From the NCBI RefSeq assembly GCF_014534685.1, contig NZ_JACVVX010000003.1:62001-126000 (forward strand): 64,000 nucleotides of DNA. Direction: 5' to 3'. Both the position numbers and the translations under genes were made by a program. How positions within the stretch are numbered: the stretch's first letter is position 1; each line of letters begins with the position of its first letter. Positions 1 through 9,158 of the stretch are shown here, piece by piece. The notes below the pieces were generated by a model. It ran no database searches. It was not told where the DNA came from and saw only the letters and a program-made list of their open reading frames with translations. The stretch is from Oryzicola mucosus. GTDB taxonomy: Bacteria > Pseudomonadota > Alphaproteobacteria > Rhizobiales > Rhizobiaceae.

Positions 1-1
1 G

Positions 2-673
2 CTGAACGCAGTTGACGCCAAGGCCATTGCGCCTGCGGTGAAGAAGGCGCAGGACGCAGGTGTCGTGGTCGCGGCCTTCGACGTGTCGGCTCCCGGCGCT
101 GATGTCACGGTCATGACCAACAACGTCAAGGCCGGCGAAGAAGCCTGCAAGTACATCGTCGACAAGCTTGGCGGTAAGGGCGACGTGGTCATCATCAACG
201 GCCCGGCATCCTCGTCGATCCTCGACCGCGTGCAGGGTTGCAAGGACGCTCTCGCCAAGGCTCCCGACATCAAGATCCTGTCGGATGACCAGAACGGTCA
301 AGGCTCGCGCGAAGGCGGACTTGCCGTCATGCAGGGCCTGCTGACCCGTTTCGACAAGATCGACGCGGTCTTCGCCATCAACGATCCTACCGGCATCGGT
401 GCGGAATTGGCTGCCAAGCAGCTCAACCGCAGCGAGTTCTTCATCACCGCCGTGGATGGCGCGCCGGACATCGAAAAGTCGCTCGCTAGCGGCACCTCAA
501 TGATCAAGGCGTCTGCGTCGCAGGATCCCTACACCATGGCCGGACAGGCCTTGCAACTGGGCGTCGACGTGCTGAACGGCAAGAAGCCGGCCGAGGCGAC
601 CGTGCTGCTCGACCCGCAGCTTATCACGGCCGAAAACGTCAAGGACTACAAGGGCTGGACCGCCGCGCGCTGA
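2..673 (+). CDS. Sugar ABC transporter substrate-binding protein (C-terminal part)
   Basis: The reading frame is open from the window edge, so the start lies upstream; about 223 C-terminal residues are present. The sequence is a type I periplasmic sugar-binding protein (ribose/xylose/fructose class). It shows the inter-lobe segment VIINGPASSSILDRVQG, the second-lobe FAINDPTGIGA, and the hinge-side FITAVDGAPD. It should capture a monosaccharide in the periplasm for an ABC importer whose other genes would lie upstream. A perfect terminator hairpin follows and then an epimerase gene, suggesting one sugar-use unit. The family is clear; the ligand cannot be read from this fragment. Confidence 0.85.
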   Translation: MNAVDAKAIAPAVKKAQDAGVVVAAFDVSAPGADVTVMTNNVKAGEEACKYIVDKLGGKGDVVIINGPASSSILDRVQGCKDALAKAPDIKILSDDQNGQGSREGGLAVMQGLLTRFDKIDAVFAINDPTGIGAELAAKQLNRSEFFITAVDGAPDIEKSLASGTSMIKASASQDPYTMAGQALQLGVDVLNGKKPAEATVLLDPQLITAENVKDYKGWTAAR

Positions 674-688
674 GTTCATCCTCCCAGG

Positions 689-723
689 CCGGTTCCGCGC
701 ACATCGCGCGGAACCGGTTTCTT
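689..723 (+). terminator. Hairpin terminator after the sugar-binding protein gene
   Basis: A perfect 12-bp stem (arms 689-700 and 706-717) with a 5-nt loop is followed by a T-rich run. It sits 16 bases after the stop codon and about 30 bases before the next start. It probably attenuates transcription between the abundant binding protein and the downstream epimerase. Confidence 0.7.
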
Positions 724-751
724 CGACTGTCTCCAATTGCAGGTCCACATC

Positions 752-1648
752 ATGTCCAAAATCGGTGTTCACTCCTTCGTCTGGAGCGCCGGATCGTCCA
801 AGGCCGATCTCGAAGTCGCACTCAAGAACACGCATGAGCTGGGGTACGACCTGATCGAATTCTCCTATCTCGACCCCAGGCAAGTCGATGTCTCCTGGCT
901 CGCTGGACGTCTCAAGGAGCTTGGGCTCAACGTAGCCATTTCGATGGGCCTGCCGCCGGAAGGTGACCTGACCAGCGATGATGCGACTGTGGTGAAGAAC
1001 GGCGTCGATATCCTCGACAAGGCCGTGGAGCTGACCCGCGACCTCGGCGGCAGCAAGCTCGCCGGCATTCTCAGCTCCGCCCATGGCAAGCAGGAGCGGG
1101 CGCTGACCAAGCAGGCCTGGGACACCAGCGTCTCAGCGTTCACCGGCGTGGCCGACCGAGCCAAAACGGCGGGCGTGACGCTCAACCTCGAAGTGGTCAA
1201 TCGCTTCGAAAGCAATATGCTGAACACCGCCGCACAGGGCATGGCCTATATTGAGGATGTCGGCGCATCGAACGTATTCCTGCATCTCGACACCTTCCAT
1301 ATGAACATAGAGGAAGCCGATGTCGGGCTGGCCATTCGCCATGCGGCCGACAAGATCGGCTATGTCCATATAGGCGAAAGCCATCGCGGCTATCTCGGCA
1401 CCGGCACGATCGATTTCGCTGCTATCTTCGACGCGCTGGTAGCAATCGGCTGGGATGATTACGTCACCTTCGAATCCTTCTCATCGGCCATCGTCGATAA
1501 GGATTTGTCGGTGAAGACAGGCATCTGGCGCAATCTCTGGACCGACAATATCGCGCTTGCCAGGCACGCCCGGCAGTTCATCACCCTGGGACTGGAAACG
1601 GCGCGATTGAAGGCAGAGTTGGTGAAGACGGCGCATCGGCCCGACTGA
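752..1648 (+). CDS. Sugar phosphate isomerase/epimerase, TIM barrel (D-tagatose 3-epimerase-like)
   Basis: This 298-residue protein belongs to the AP-endonuclease-2-like TIM barrel family that includes D-tagatose/D-psicose 3-epimerases and IolE/IolI-like enzymes. The expected metal/catalytic positions are visible in order: Glu in LEVVNRFE, Asp in HLDTFHMN, His in YVHIGESHRG, and Glu in FESFSS. It likely interconverts ketoses (or ketose phosphates) in the cytoplasm using a divalent metal. The ATG at 752 was preferred to an upstream TTG because it gives the conserved MSKIGVHSFVW start and the same length as its paralogue at 9159-10055. Substrate unknown. Confidence 0.8.
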   Translation: MSKIGVHSFVWSAGSSKADLEVALKNTHELGYDLIEFSYLDPRQVDVSWLAGRLKELGLNVAISMGLPPEGDLTSDDATVVKNGVDILDKAVELTRDLGGSKLAGILSSAHGKQERALTKQAWDTSVSAFTGVADRAKTAGVTLNLEVVNRFESNMLNTAAQGMAYIEDVGASNVFLHLDTFHMNIEEADVGLAIRHAADKIGYVHIGESHRGYLGTGTIDFAAIFDALVAIGWDDYVTFESFSSAIVDKDLSVKTGIWRNLWTDNIALARHARQFITLGLETARLKAELVKTAHRPD

Positions 1649-1763
1649 GCCAGGCTTGCAACCGGCACATCGAGATAGCGGTACGGTTGCCATCAGAGGC
1701 TTTGGTCTTTGACGGTCGGGCTTCAAACTACGCTTGTTGCATTGCCTTCATGTGGAGTTGAAC

Positions 1764-2282
1764 GTGCCTGCGAAACTGGACATCAGACGCTTATTCGCCG
1801 GGGACGAGACGATTTCCGCCTTGTCAGAACTGCTTGTCGAGACGGTTGCCAGCGGCGGTTTCTGTCAGCTTCATGCATCCGTTGGCGCTTGAGACCGCGC
1901 ATGTCTTTTGGACAGGTGCGCTGGCTGCTGCGGAAAAAGGCGACCGCGTGGTACTCGGTGCGTTCGAAGGCGATCGGCTGATGGGCACCGTGAGCCTGTT
2001 CCTCAATTTTCCGCAAAACCAGCCGCATCGCGCAGAGATTGGCAAGCTGATGACAGCGGTAGCCTTTCGTGGCCGAGGCGTCGCCAGCGCTTTAATGGCG
2101 GCTGCAGAAAAAATTGCAGCTGAAACCTCGCGGACGCATCTGGTTCTCGACACTGCCATCGACGATGGTGCCGCGCCGCTCTATGAAAAGCTCGGCTACA
2201 CCCGCGTCGGTGAAATTCCCGACTTCGCTTTCAAGCCCCATGGCGGACTGACCGGCACAATCCTGTTCTGGAAGGCTATTGG
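1764..2282 (+). pseudogene. GNAT N-acetyltransferase, frameshifted
   Basis: Two frames together give one GNAT-fold protein. From a GTG at 1764 (GGAG spaced 7 nt upstream) the frame reads through LLVETVASGG and then dies at 1890-1892. Removing one T from the TTT run at 1859-1861 restores GGSVSFMHPLALE and a full acetyl-CoA binding core, including VAFRGRGVASALM and PLYEKLGYTRVGE. Family similarity ends near residue 175 (about 2282), yet the second frame has no stop until 2619, inside the next gene, so the 3' end is also disturbed. It is either a decayed gene or an assembly indel; the lost stop favours real decay. Confidence 0.7.
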
Positions 2283-2440
2283 ACCGTATCCCGCGACCGC
2301 GTGGGGCCGTACGATCTTCCCGCTGATCCTTTGGGAGCTCTCATGGCAAGTGCCGGTGGGACAAAATTCCTCATGGACATCGCGGCGCATATCCCTATAT
2401 CGAGCAGGACTGTTGTTCTACATTGTTAGAGGGAGGCATC

Positions 2441-2971
2441 ATGAAGCGTTCACTGGCCGTGACCTTGGTCGTCATGGGAACCGCCGCTGGCGTCGCCGGC
2501 TGCCAGGATCAGGTCATCGATACCGCTGTCTATCAGTCGGTGGACGAATGCATCGATGCCCGGATGTTTGCTCCCGAAAAATGCGAGGCCGATTTCAAAC
2601 AGGCCGCCGCATCGCATGAAAAGACGGCCCCCGCCTTCGCCTCCAAGGAAGACTGCGAGGCCGATTTCGGGGCCGGCCAGTGCGCCCAGCCGACCCAACA
2701 GCATTCTGCCGGCAGCGGCGTTTTCCTTCCGTTGATGATGGGCTACATGCTCGGCAGCGCGATGAACAACAATGCCAATGTCGGCCCGCAGGCGCTCTAC
2801 CGACAGAACGGTCGCGCCGATTTTGTCAATGGCAATGGCGCGCGCGTCGCCGGCGCCACCGGACCGGTTAAATTCTCGTCGAACTCGCCCGCGGCCCGTC
2901 CGCCTGCGGTTCAGACTCAGACCATGGCGCGCGGCGGCTTCGGCTCGCGCGCCGTTGCAGTTTCGAGCTGA
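2441..2971 (+). CDS. DUF1190 (YgiB-like) lipoprotein
   Basis: The 176-residue product starts with a lipoprotein signal: positively charged MKR, a hydrophobic stretch, and a lipobox ending at Cys21 (GVAGC). Two repeated Cys-containing motifs follow, SVDECIDARMFAPEKCE and SKEDCEADFGAGQCA. A glycine-rich membrane-like patch (FLPLMMGYMLGSAMNNN) and a low-complexity tail complete it. This pattern fits DUF1190/YgiB. A strong GAGGGAGG site precedes the ATG at 2441. It lies 10 bases upstream of a YgiC-like gene, the same pair order as ygiB-ygiC in enterobacteria. Function in the family is poorly known. Confidence 0.8.
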   Translation: MKRSLAVTLVVMGTAAGVAGCQDQVIDTAVYQSVDECIDARMFAPEKCEADFKQAAASHEKTAPAFASKEDCEADFGAGQCAQPTQQHSAGSGVFLPLMMGYMLGSAMNNNANVGPQALYRQNGRADFVNGNGARVAGATGPVKFSSNSPAARPPAVQTQTMARGGFGSRAVAVSS

Positions 2972-2981
2972 CGCGGCAGGC

Positions 2982-4148
2982 ATGGAGCGGATCGCCTTCG
3001 AGGAGCGAGAAGATTGGCGCACGGACGCCGAAGCTTGCGGCTTCAATTTCCATACCATGTACGGCGCCCGTTACTGGGATGAACGCCATGCCTATTGCTT
3101 TAGCCTGGAGCAGATCGAAACCGACATTGAGGATCCGACCGCGGAATTGATGTCGCTGTGCTACGAGGCGGCGGGGCGGATCGTCAACGAACCGGCTTTG
3201 ATGGACAAGCTCGCCATCCCAGCGGACTTTCACGCGTCGGTGAAGGCCTCCTGGGACCGCTCAGACTACGATCTCTACGGCCGCTTCGACTTCGCCTATG
3301 ACGGTAAGAGTCCGGCGAAGATGCTGGAGTTCAACGCCGATACGCCGACCAGCCTGTTCGAGAGCGCTGTGTTCCAGTGGCGTTGGCTGGAGGCGATGAA
3401 GGCGTCCAGAAAGCTCGCACCCGGCGCCGACCAGTTCAACTCGCTGCATGAGAAGCTCGTCGCTGCCCTGCCGAAAATCGCCGGCCAACCACAGCGCATG
3501 CATTTCGCTGCCATTTCAGACAGCGTCGAGGATTGGGGCACGGTTGAATATCTTGTCGATTGCGCAGTCCAGGCCGGGCTCGAGGCTGTTCTGATCGACA
3601 TCGCCCATATCGGAGTGGACGCTCACGGCTGGTTCACCGATGGCGCCGACCGTCGCATCGAAACGCTGTTCAAGCTCTATCCGCTCGAAGATATGGTGCG
3701 CGAGGACTTCGGCGCGCAGTTGAAGAAGACACCGACGCGCCTGGTCGAGCCGTTGTGGAAGCTGGTGCTGTCCAACAAGGGCCTGCTGCCGATTTTGTGG
3801 GAAATGTATGAAGGCCATCCCAACCTGCTGCCCGCGTTTTTCGACGACGACCCGGCTGCGGCAAGCCTGGGAGACGCCTATGTGCGCAAGCCGCTTCTAT
3901 CGCGCGAAGGTGCCAACGTCACCATCGTCGATCCAGCCATGTCCGATGGCGGGCTGTCCGTCGAGGGCGAGTATGGCGCTGAAGGCTATGTCCGGCAGGC
4001 GCTGCATCTCGTGCCGCAATTCGGCGAAGACTGGACGGTGATCGGTTCCTGGGTGGTCGCAGGACAGCCGGCCGGCATCGGCATCCGCGAGGATGCCACG
4101 CCGGTTACGCGCAACACCTCGCGCTTCGTGCCGCACTTTATTCTGTAG
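2982..4148 (+). CDS. Glutathionylspermidine synthase-like ATP-grasp protein (YgiC/YjfC type)
   Basis: The 388-residue protein matches the preATP-grasp/ATP-grasp module of glutathionylspermidine synthase. Visible signatures include NFHTMYGARYWDE near the N-terminus, the nucleotide/metal segment DYDLYGRFDFAYDG with LEFNADTPTSLFE, and the C-terminal YVRKPLLSREGANVTIV and GSWVVAGQPAGIGIRED. Stand-alone members lack the amidase half, and their physiological substrate is not established; an amide-ligase reaction using ATP is inferred. The ATG at 2982 gives the family N-terminus (MERIAFEER). It is probably cotranscribed with the DUF1190 lipoprotein gene. Confidence 0.8.
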   Translation: MERIAFEEREDWRTDAEACGFNFHTMYGARYWDERHAYCFSLEQIETDIEDPTAELMSLCYEAAGRIVNEPALMDKLAIPADFHASVKASWDRSDYDLYGRFDFAYDGKSPAKMLEFNADTPTSLFESAVFQWRWLEAMKASRKLAPGADQFNSLHEKLVAALPKIAGQPQRMHFAAISDSVEDWGTVEYLVDCAVQAGLEAVLIDIAHIGVDAHGWFTDGADRRIETLFKLYPLEDMVREDFGAQLKKTPTRLVEPLWKLVLSNKGLLPILWEMYEGHPNLLPAFFDDDPAAASLGDAYVRKPLLSREGANVTIVDPAMSDGGLSVEGEYGAEGYVRQALHLVPQFGEDWTVIGSWVVAGQPAGIGIREDATPVTRNTSRFVPHFIL

Positions 4149-4160
4149 CGCTTTTATCTG

Positions 4161-5330
4161 TTATCGCATCAGGCCGGCGGTGCGCAGCGCGTCTTCGATG
4201 ACCTTTCGAACGCCGGTCGCCTCTTCTTCGGGTGCTGACGAAGAAGCTCCGCGACGTGGTGTTTCCGGCACGTAGAGATCGTTCGTGGGCGTTCGACTAA
4301 GTTCAGACACTTTGCTGTCCTGCTTTCGTGTCGGCAATTCAGTGGAGACTTCGACCGCGTCGGCGATACCCCAGAATTTGGCGATGTGCCGGGTGGAAGA
4401 GATGCCGGCGTCGAGCATGAACGGCCCTGCCGCGCCTAAGCCCTCGGCTCCCTTGGTCATCAAAGGCGTGCCGTGACCCATATAGGCGATGGTATAGGCT
4501 TCCATCACTTCATTGCCGCTGTCGTCGCACCACACGTCCCGGCTGTGTCCGGCGATGGTCTGGGACCGCGTCGGCGTTTTCTCCAGCCCATGAACACCGC
4601 GCCATTGCCCGGCGATCGCATCGGCGTTGGATGCGGCGACAGTCTGGTCGGCGGTGCCTTGCCAGATCGATATCCGTGGCCACGGCCCTTTATGGGGGGA
4701 TGCGGATGCCAAAAGCTGTTGAAGCTGCCGTTCGGACGGGCCTCCATGGCCGCGCATGCGATCGAAGGCTTCCGGCACAGTGTTCGCCGATCCGTAGGGC
4801 AGGCCCGCGATGATCGCGCCGCCCGCGAACACCTCGGGATAGGCGGCTAGCATGACCGATGCCATGGCGCCGCCCGCCGAAAGGCCGGTGACAAAGATGC
4901 GCTTGCGGTCGAGGCCATGGGCGGAAACCATCGTGTCGATCATCTGGCGGATCGACAATGCCTCACCGGCATCGCGCCTGGTGTCGCCAGGCACGAACCA
5001 GTTGAAGCACAGATTGGGATTGTTCGCCCGCTGCTGCTCTGCATAGAGCAGCGCAAAACCGGCGCGGTCTGCCAGATCGGACCAGCCTGAGCCATGATCA
5101 TAAGCCGTAGCGGTCTGGGTGCAGCCGTGCAGCACGACGACCAGCGGCGCGCCTTCAGCCAAATTGTCCGGCAGATAGAACTTTGCTTTCAGTGCGCCGG
5201 GGTTCGATCCGAAATCCATCAACTCCTTCAAATCGCCGTTCGGTCCAGCATCCGGGCTAAAGGCGGTCTGCTGCGCGCGGATCGCGGCGAGGCGCGCAAT
5301 CGTGTCCGACATTTTTCGCAATGGTGGCAT
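4161..5330 (-). CDS. PHB depolymerase-type esterase (LpqC-like)
   Basis: An alpha/beta hydrolase of about 389 residues from the short-chain polyhydroxyalkanoate depolymerase/feruloyl esterase group. It shows the oxyanion region PLVVVLHGCTQTA, the nucleophile elbow TGLSAGGAMAS, an acid-containing segment WQGTADQTV, and a candidate catalytic His in AYMGHGTPL. No convincing signal peptide is seen, so it may be cytoplasmic. The start is uncertain: Met at 5330 or 5312 are the best choices, and neither has a strong ribosome-binding site. The long C-terminal tail, rich in Ser and Glu (GASSSAPEEEATG), is probably disordered. Confidence 0.75.
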   Translation of the reverse strand: MPPLRKMSDTIARLAAIRAQQTAFSPDAGPNGDLKELMDFGSNPGALKAKFYLPDNLAEGAPLVVVLHGCTQTATAYDHGSGWSDLADRAGFALLYAEQQRANNPNLCFNWFVPGDTRRDAGEALSIRQMIDTMVSAHGLDRKRIFVTGLSAGGAMASVMLAAYPEVFAGGAIIAGLPYGSANTVPEAFDRMRGHGGPSERQLQQLLASASPHKGPWPRISIWQGTADQTVAASNADAIAGQWRGVHGLEKTPTRSQTIAGHSRDVWCDDSGNEVMEAYTIAYMGHGTPLMTKGAEGLGAAGPFMLDAGISSTRHIAKFWGIADAVEVSTELPTRKQDSKVSELSRTPTNDLYVPETPRRGASSSAPEEEATGVRKVIEDALRTAGLMR

Positions 5331-5501
5331 CCTTGTATTGACGCCCGGTATCGGACGGTAGTGAGCAAAACGTATCGGCGGGGATATCGTTGCTGCACTG
5401 CACAATTTTAAGAGGTGGAGTTGCGGTTAGTCGATTTTTGGCCATGGCGGGGGTTGCGTATCGCTGATAATGCTGTCGCCAACGCAGCACGGGTCTCGTA
5501 G

Positions 5502-6579
5502 ATGACATCGGAAACAAAGAATGCAGAGGCGGTCGAGCAGTTGCTCGATACGCCCGATCTCGCGAGCGCTCTGGAGAGCGAGCAGTTCAAGAAGTTCCTC
5601 GATCAGGTTCCCATTGCCATAGCAGTCTCCGATCTCGATGCGAGCGAGCGTGTCATCTATGCAAATCCCGAATTCGAGACTTTGTCTGGGCTGAATGCCG
5701 CGACCCTCACAAAGGGAAACTGGTCCGATCTTTCGGGCACTGGCATCAACGATCAGAAGGGCAGGGCGCTGGCTGCGGCGCTGGTCGAGGAGACCGATTT
5801 CGCAGGCACTTTCCAGCTTGAGCGCGGGCACGACGTGCCAACGGTCGACGTCTACACCAACGTTATCGAAGACGACAACGGCAAGAGCCGGTTCCGCCTC
5901 GTGGCCCTGGTCGACGTTTCGGCCCATCGCGAGTCGAACGCCGGTTCGGCCGAGGAACGCGTCCGTGAGAAGGACACTCTGCTGCGCGAATTGCAGCACC
6001 GGGTGAAGAACAATCTGCAGATGATCACCGCCCTGATCCGTCTGGAAACCCGCAACGCGACCGAGCCCGACCAGAAACGCTTTGAAAGGCTTGCCGGGCG
6101 TGTCGATGCGCTGGCCATTCTTTACCAGACACTGTCGGCGGATGAGCATAAGGAAGAGGTCGATCTCGGCGTCTATCTCAGCCAGATCGCATCCGCGGTC
6201 ATGACCTCGCACGCGGTCGAAGGCATCCGTCTTGACATGAAAGTGGATACCTATCCGGTTTCGATCAACGTTGCGATGCCGACCGGGCTCGTGGTCAACG
6301 AGTTGCTGACCAACGCGCTCAAGCATGCCTTTCGCGACGGCGAGGGCGGCACCATCACTTTGCACAGCATCGTCGATGGAGACGGCTGTCGGGGTCGTGG
6401 TCGCCGATGACGGCATCGGCCTGCCCAAGGGCGAGACCTGGCCCAAACGCGGCAAGCTCGGTGCACTCATCGCCCATTCGCTGACGGAGAACGCCAAGGC
6501 GGAATTCACCGTTGAGTCGAGCGTGAACAGCGGAACGAAGGTCACCATCGTCTTTAAACGCTCGGCTGCCGAAAGCTGA
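5502..6579 (+). pseudogene. PAS/HisKA_2 (HWE-type) sensor histidine kinase, frameshifted in the ATPase domain
   Basis: The first frame (5502-6410) encodes a PAS-like sensor, then the phosphoacceptor region LLRELQHRVKNNLQM, then the N box VVNELLTNALKHAF, and stops early. The rest of the ATPase domain (VVVADDGIGLPKG, then SSVNSGTKVTIVFKR) lies in another frame ending at 6579. Deleting one G from the GGGG run at 6391-6394 rejoins them into a normal kinase of about 358 residues. Kinases of this class often feed the alphaproteobacterial general stress response. Homopolymer location makes an assembly error as likely as a true mutation. Confidence 0.75.
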
Positions 6580-6613
6580 TCGGCAGCCGCATCGCTGGTA
6601 CCAACCCGTCAGA

Positions 6614-7501
6614 TTATGTCAGATAGCGCTTGAACCATTCGATGGTACGGTCCCAGGCGAGTTTCGCCGCTGCCTCGTCATAGCGTGGCGTGGAATCGTT
6701 GTGGAAGCCATGGTTCACGCCGGGATAGATATAGGCCTCGTAGGTTTTACCCTTTTCCTTCAGCGCCGCCTCATAAGCCGGCCAACCCTCGTTGACGCCT
6801 TTGTCGAGCTCGGCGTAGTGCAGCAGCAGCGGTGCTTTGATGCGATCGACATCCTCCGCGCGAGGCTGTCGCCCATAGAAGGGCACCGCGACGGCCAGTT
6901 CGGGATAGGCCACAGCAGCCGCGTTGGAGACGCCTCCACCATAGCAGAAGCCGGTGATGCCGACTTTGCCGTTGGTCAGATCGCTCGCCTTCAGAAATTC
7001 GATGGCCGCGAAAAAGTCGTTCATCAGCTTTTGCGGATCGACCGTTTGCTGCAACTCCTTGCCCTTGTCGTCATTGCCGGGGTAGCCGCCGACAGAGGTC
7101 AAGCCGTCCGGCGCAAGCGCCACGAAACCGGCTTTGGCGACCCGCCGCGCAACGTCTTCGATATAGGGGTTGAGGCCGCGATTCTCATGTACCACGACAA
7201 CGCCGCCGACCGGCCCGGTGGCTGCCTTGGGGCGGACCAGGTAACCGCGGACGTCGCCATTGCCGTTGGGCGAGGGGTAGGTGATGTACTCAGCCAAGAT
7301 GTCCGGATCAGTGAATTCGACCTGCTGTGCAAGGGCGTAGTTCGGGCTCATAGAGCCGAGAATGGCTGCTGCCGTGAGGCCGCCGACGGCGTATTTGCCG
7401 GCGCGGTCCAGGAACTCGCGCTTGGTGATCTTGCCGTGTGCGTAGTAGTCGTAAAGCTCCAGCAGTTCCTGCGGGAAATCCTTGGCGGTCATGCGCGTCA
7501 T
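6614..7501 (-). CDS. Dienelactone hydrolase family protein
   Basis: The 295-residue alpha/beta hydrolase carries the dienelactone hydrolase Cys-Asp-His triad: Cys in GFCYGGG, Asp in YAELDKGVN, His in GVNHGFHND. The N-terminus has an unusual charged lead with a later hydrophobic segment ([15 protein letters not shown]) ending before ALAQQ, which suggests export or membrane anchoring. The Met at 7501 is chosen because GGGAG lies 7 nt upstream. It may hydrolyse lactones or esters; the substrate is unknown. The neighbouring exonuclease gene is divergent. Confidence 0.8.
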   Translation of the reverse strand: MTRMTAKDFPQELLELYDYYAHGKITKREFLDRAGKYAVGGLTAAAILGSMSPNYALAQQVEFTDPDILAEYITYPSPNGNGDVRGYLVRPKAATGPVGGVVVVHENRGLNPYIEDVARRVAKAGFVALAPDGLTSVGGYPGNDDKGKELQQTVDPQKLMNDFFAAIEFLKASDLTNGKVGITGFCYGGGVSNAAAVAYPELAVAVPFYGRQPRAEDVDRIKAPLLLHYAELDKGVNEGWPAYEAALKEKGKTYEAYIYPGVNHGFHNDSTPRYDEAAAKLAWDRTIEWFKRYLT

Positions 7502-7665
7502 AGATATTCTCCCTGTTGCGGATCGTGACCCACCTTGCCACAGCTTCCAGCAAGATGCGGTCACGATTTCGACAGCGCTGCCACTGTCGGCTGCTGGGCG
7601 TACCAACGCGGAACCGAGACGGCTCCATTCGGTTTCTCCCCCGGCGGAGGCTGTTCGGTGTCTTC

Positions 7666-8436
7666 ATGAAAATTGCGAGTTTCAACATCAACGGCATCAA
7701 TGGCCGCCTGCCTGTCCTGCTGCGTTGGCTGGAAGAGGCGAGGCCGGACGCGGTCTGCCTGCAGGAACTGAAGGCGCCACAGGCTAAATTTCCCATCGAA
7801 GCCATTCGGGATGCCGGATACGAGGCGGTCTGGAGCGGGCAGAAGAGCTGGAACGGCGTGGCTATTCTCGCGCGCGGCAAAGAGCCGGTGGAGACACGGC
7901 GAGCGCTGCCGGGCGATGACGACGACGAACAAAGCCGCTACATCGAAGCTGCGGTGAACGGCATTCTCATCGGCTGTCTCTATTTGCCGAACGGCAATCC
8001 GGCACCGGGTGCGAAGTTCGACTACAAGCTGCGATGGTGCGATCGTCTGATTAAGCATGCACGGTCGTTGATCAAGCTGGACGTGCCTGCTGTATTGGTG
8101 GGTGACTACAACATCATCCCGACCGACCGCGACGTCTACAAGCCTGAACGCTGGCAAGACGACGCGCTGTTTCGCTCAGAAGTCCGCGCGAAATTTCGAT
8201 CATTGGCCAAACAGGGGTGGACGGATGCGCTGCGAACGCTTCATCCCGACGAAGAAATCTATACGTTCTGGGACTACTTCCGAAACGCATGGGGGCGGAA
8301 TGCCGGTCTGCGGCTCGACCATTTGCTGCTCAGCCCTGTTGTCGCGCCTCGCCTCGTCGCTGCTGAGGTCGACCGAGATGTCAGGGGTTGGGACAAGGCC
8401 AGCGATCATGCGCCGGTTTGGATTGAGCTTACATGA
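7666..8436 (+). CDS. xth: Exodeoxyribonuclease III (XthA family)
   Basis: This 256-residue protein is a standard exonuclease III/AP endonuclease. It has the metal site Asn in SFNINGIN, the catalytic Glu in VCLQELKA, the GDYNIIPTDRDVY loop, the YTFWDYFRNAWGRNAGLRLDHLL block and the terminal ASDHAPVW with the active-site Asp-His pair. It acts on abasic sites and 3' ends in base-excision repair. The ATG at 7666 gives the conserved MKIASFNIN start. All key residues are intact. Confidence 0.93.
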   Translation: MKIASFNINGINGRLPVLLRWLEEARPDAVCLQELKAPQAKFPIEAIRDAGYEAVWSGQKSWNGVAILARGKEPVETRRALPGDDDDEQSRYIEAAVNGILIGCLYLPNGNPAPGAKFDYKLRWCDRLIKHARSLIKLDVPAVLVGDYNIIPTDRDVYKPERWQDDALFRSEVRAKFRSLAKQGWTDALRTLHPDEEIYTFWDYFRNAWGRNAGLRLDHLLLSPVVAPRLVAAEVDRDVRGWDKASDHAPVWIELT

Positions 8437-8532
8437 CGCCGTTTCATCTAAATCGATGACCAACCCACTTGCCCTACTGGCGGCGCTTATTTCGACATCG
8501 TTTGGTGCTGGATTTAAAGCCTCAGCGAGGTG

Positions 8533-8729
8533 ATGCGGACGAATCAATTTGGACGATAGCCTTGTGGAAAAGGCACGGTCTTTGACTGGACGAAGGAGAC
8601 GGCGGCACTGGTCCGGCAGGCACTGGAACGCTTGTGCGGGTCGAGGCGGGTAGACGCCTGATTGCATTGGGCGGAACAATGCCAGATGCGAAAGCGGCGC
8701 GGCGACAAACGCTTGCTGCCGGAAAATGA
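8533..8729 (+). pseudogene. vapB: vapB antitoxin remnant
   Basis: Reading across frames restores a VapB-type antitoxin: M-R-T, then INLDDSLVEKARSLTG, then KETAALVRQALERL, then VRVEAGRRLIALGGTMPDA. At least three small deletions are needed to explain this, near 8541, 8590 and 8633. The last frame stops at 8727-8729, overlapping the vapC start by four bases, as is typical of intact vapBC pairs. An AGGTG site precedes the ATG. No single frame codes the protein, so the antitoxin is dead. Confidence 0.75.
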
Positions 8730-9110
8730 TGTTTGCCTATACATCGATCTGGATCGACCATTTTCGCCAGTCGGATCGAGATATCATAGGGGCGATAAAC
8801 AATGTTGAATTGCTCTGCCACCCAACAGTCATTGAGAACTGGCTTTGGGAAGTTTGCGCGACAGGCGGGCAGTGCTCGGCTTTCTGGGCGCACAATGTCA
8901 AGCTGTCGTTGCGGCCCACGATGAGATCAGGACGATGATCGAACACCACCAGATCCACAGAATGGGATAGGCTATACCGATGCGCAGTTGCTTGCCTCTA
9001 CCCTGATAGACGATTGGGCGGAGCTGTCTACAAGAGACGAGCAACTGCGGGCCGCAGCCGACAAAGTGGGTGCGCGGCTCTATCGTCCCGGAACAGCGCT
9101 CAATCTATGA
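8726..9110 (+). pseudogene. vapC: vapC PIN-domain toxin remnant
   Basis: Three frame segments add up to a VapC toxin: TSIWIDHFRQSDRDIIGAIN, then ELALGSLRDRRAVLGFLGA and HDEIRTMIEHHQIHRMG, then GIGYTDAQLLASTLIDDWAE and TRDEQLRAAADKVGARLYRP. Frameshifts sit near 8835 and 8965. The first PIN catalytic Asp, normally in V-D-T-S-I-W-I-D, is replaced by Tyr (AYTSIWID). The mix of frameshifts and an active-site substitution shows genuine decay, since sequencing error would not explain both. Confidence 0.78.
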
Positions 9111-9112
9111 CA

Positions 9113-9147
9113 TGTATGGGTCGACAGACATCTAGTCGACCCATACA
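9113..9147. repeat. Perfect inverted repeat, probable terminator
   Basis: Two perfect 13-bp arms (9113-9125 and 9135-9147, TGTATGGGTCGAC and its complement) flank a 9-nt loop. It lies between the end of the dead vapC and the 3' end of the minus-strand epimerase gene. It would fold in RNA from either strand and may end transcription of both. There is no long T run, so factor-independent termination is uncertain. Confidence 0.55.
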
Positions 9148-9158
9148 CCGCATCAGTC

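Noticed and set aside
4285-5411. Several plus-strand frames across the esterase gene
   Set aside because: They are fragments antisense to a hydrolase with a complete nucleophile elbow and oxyanion region.
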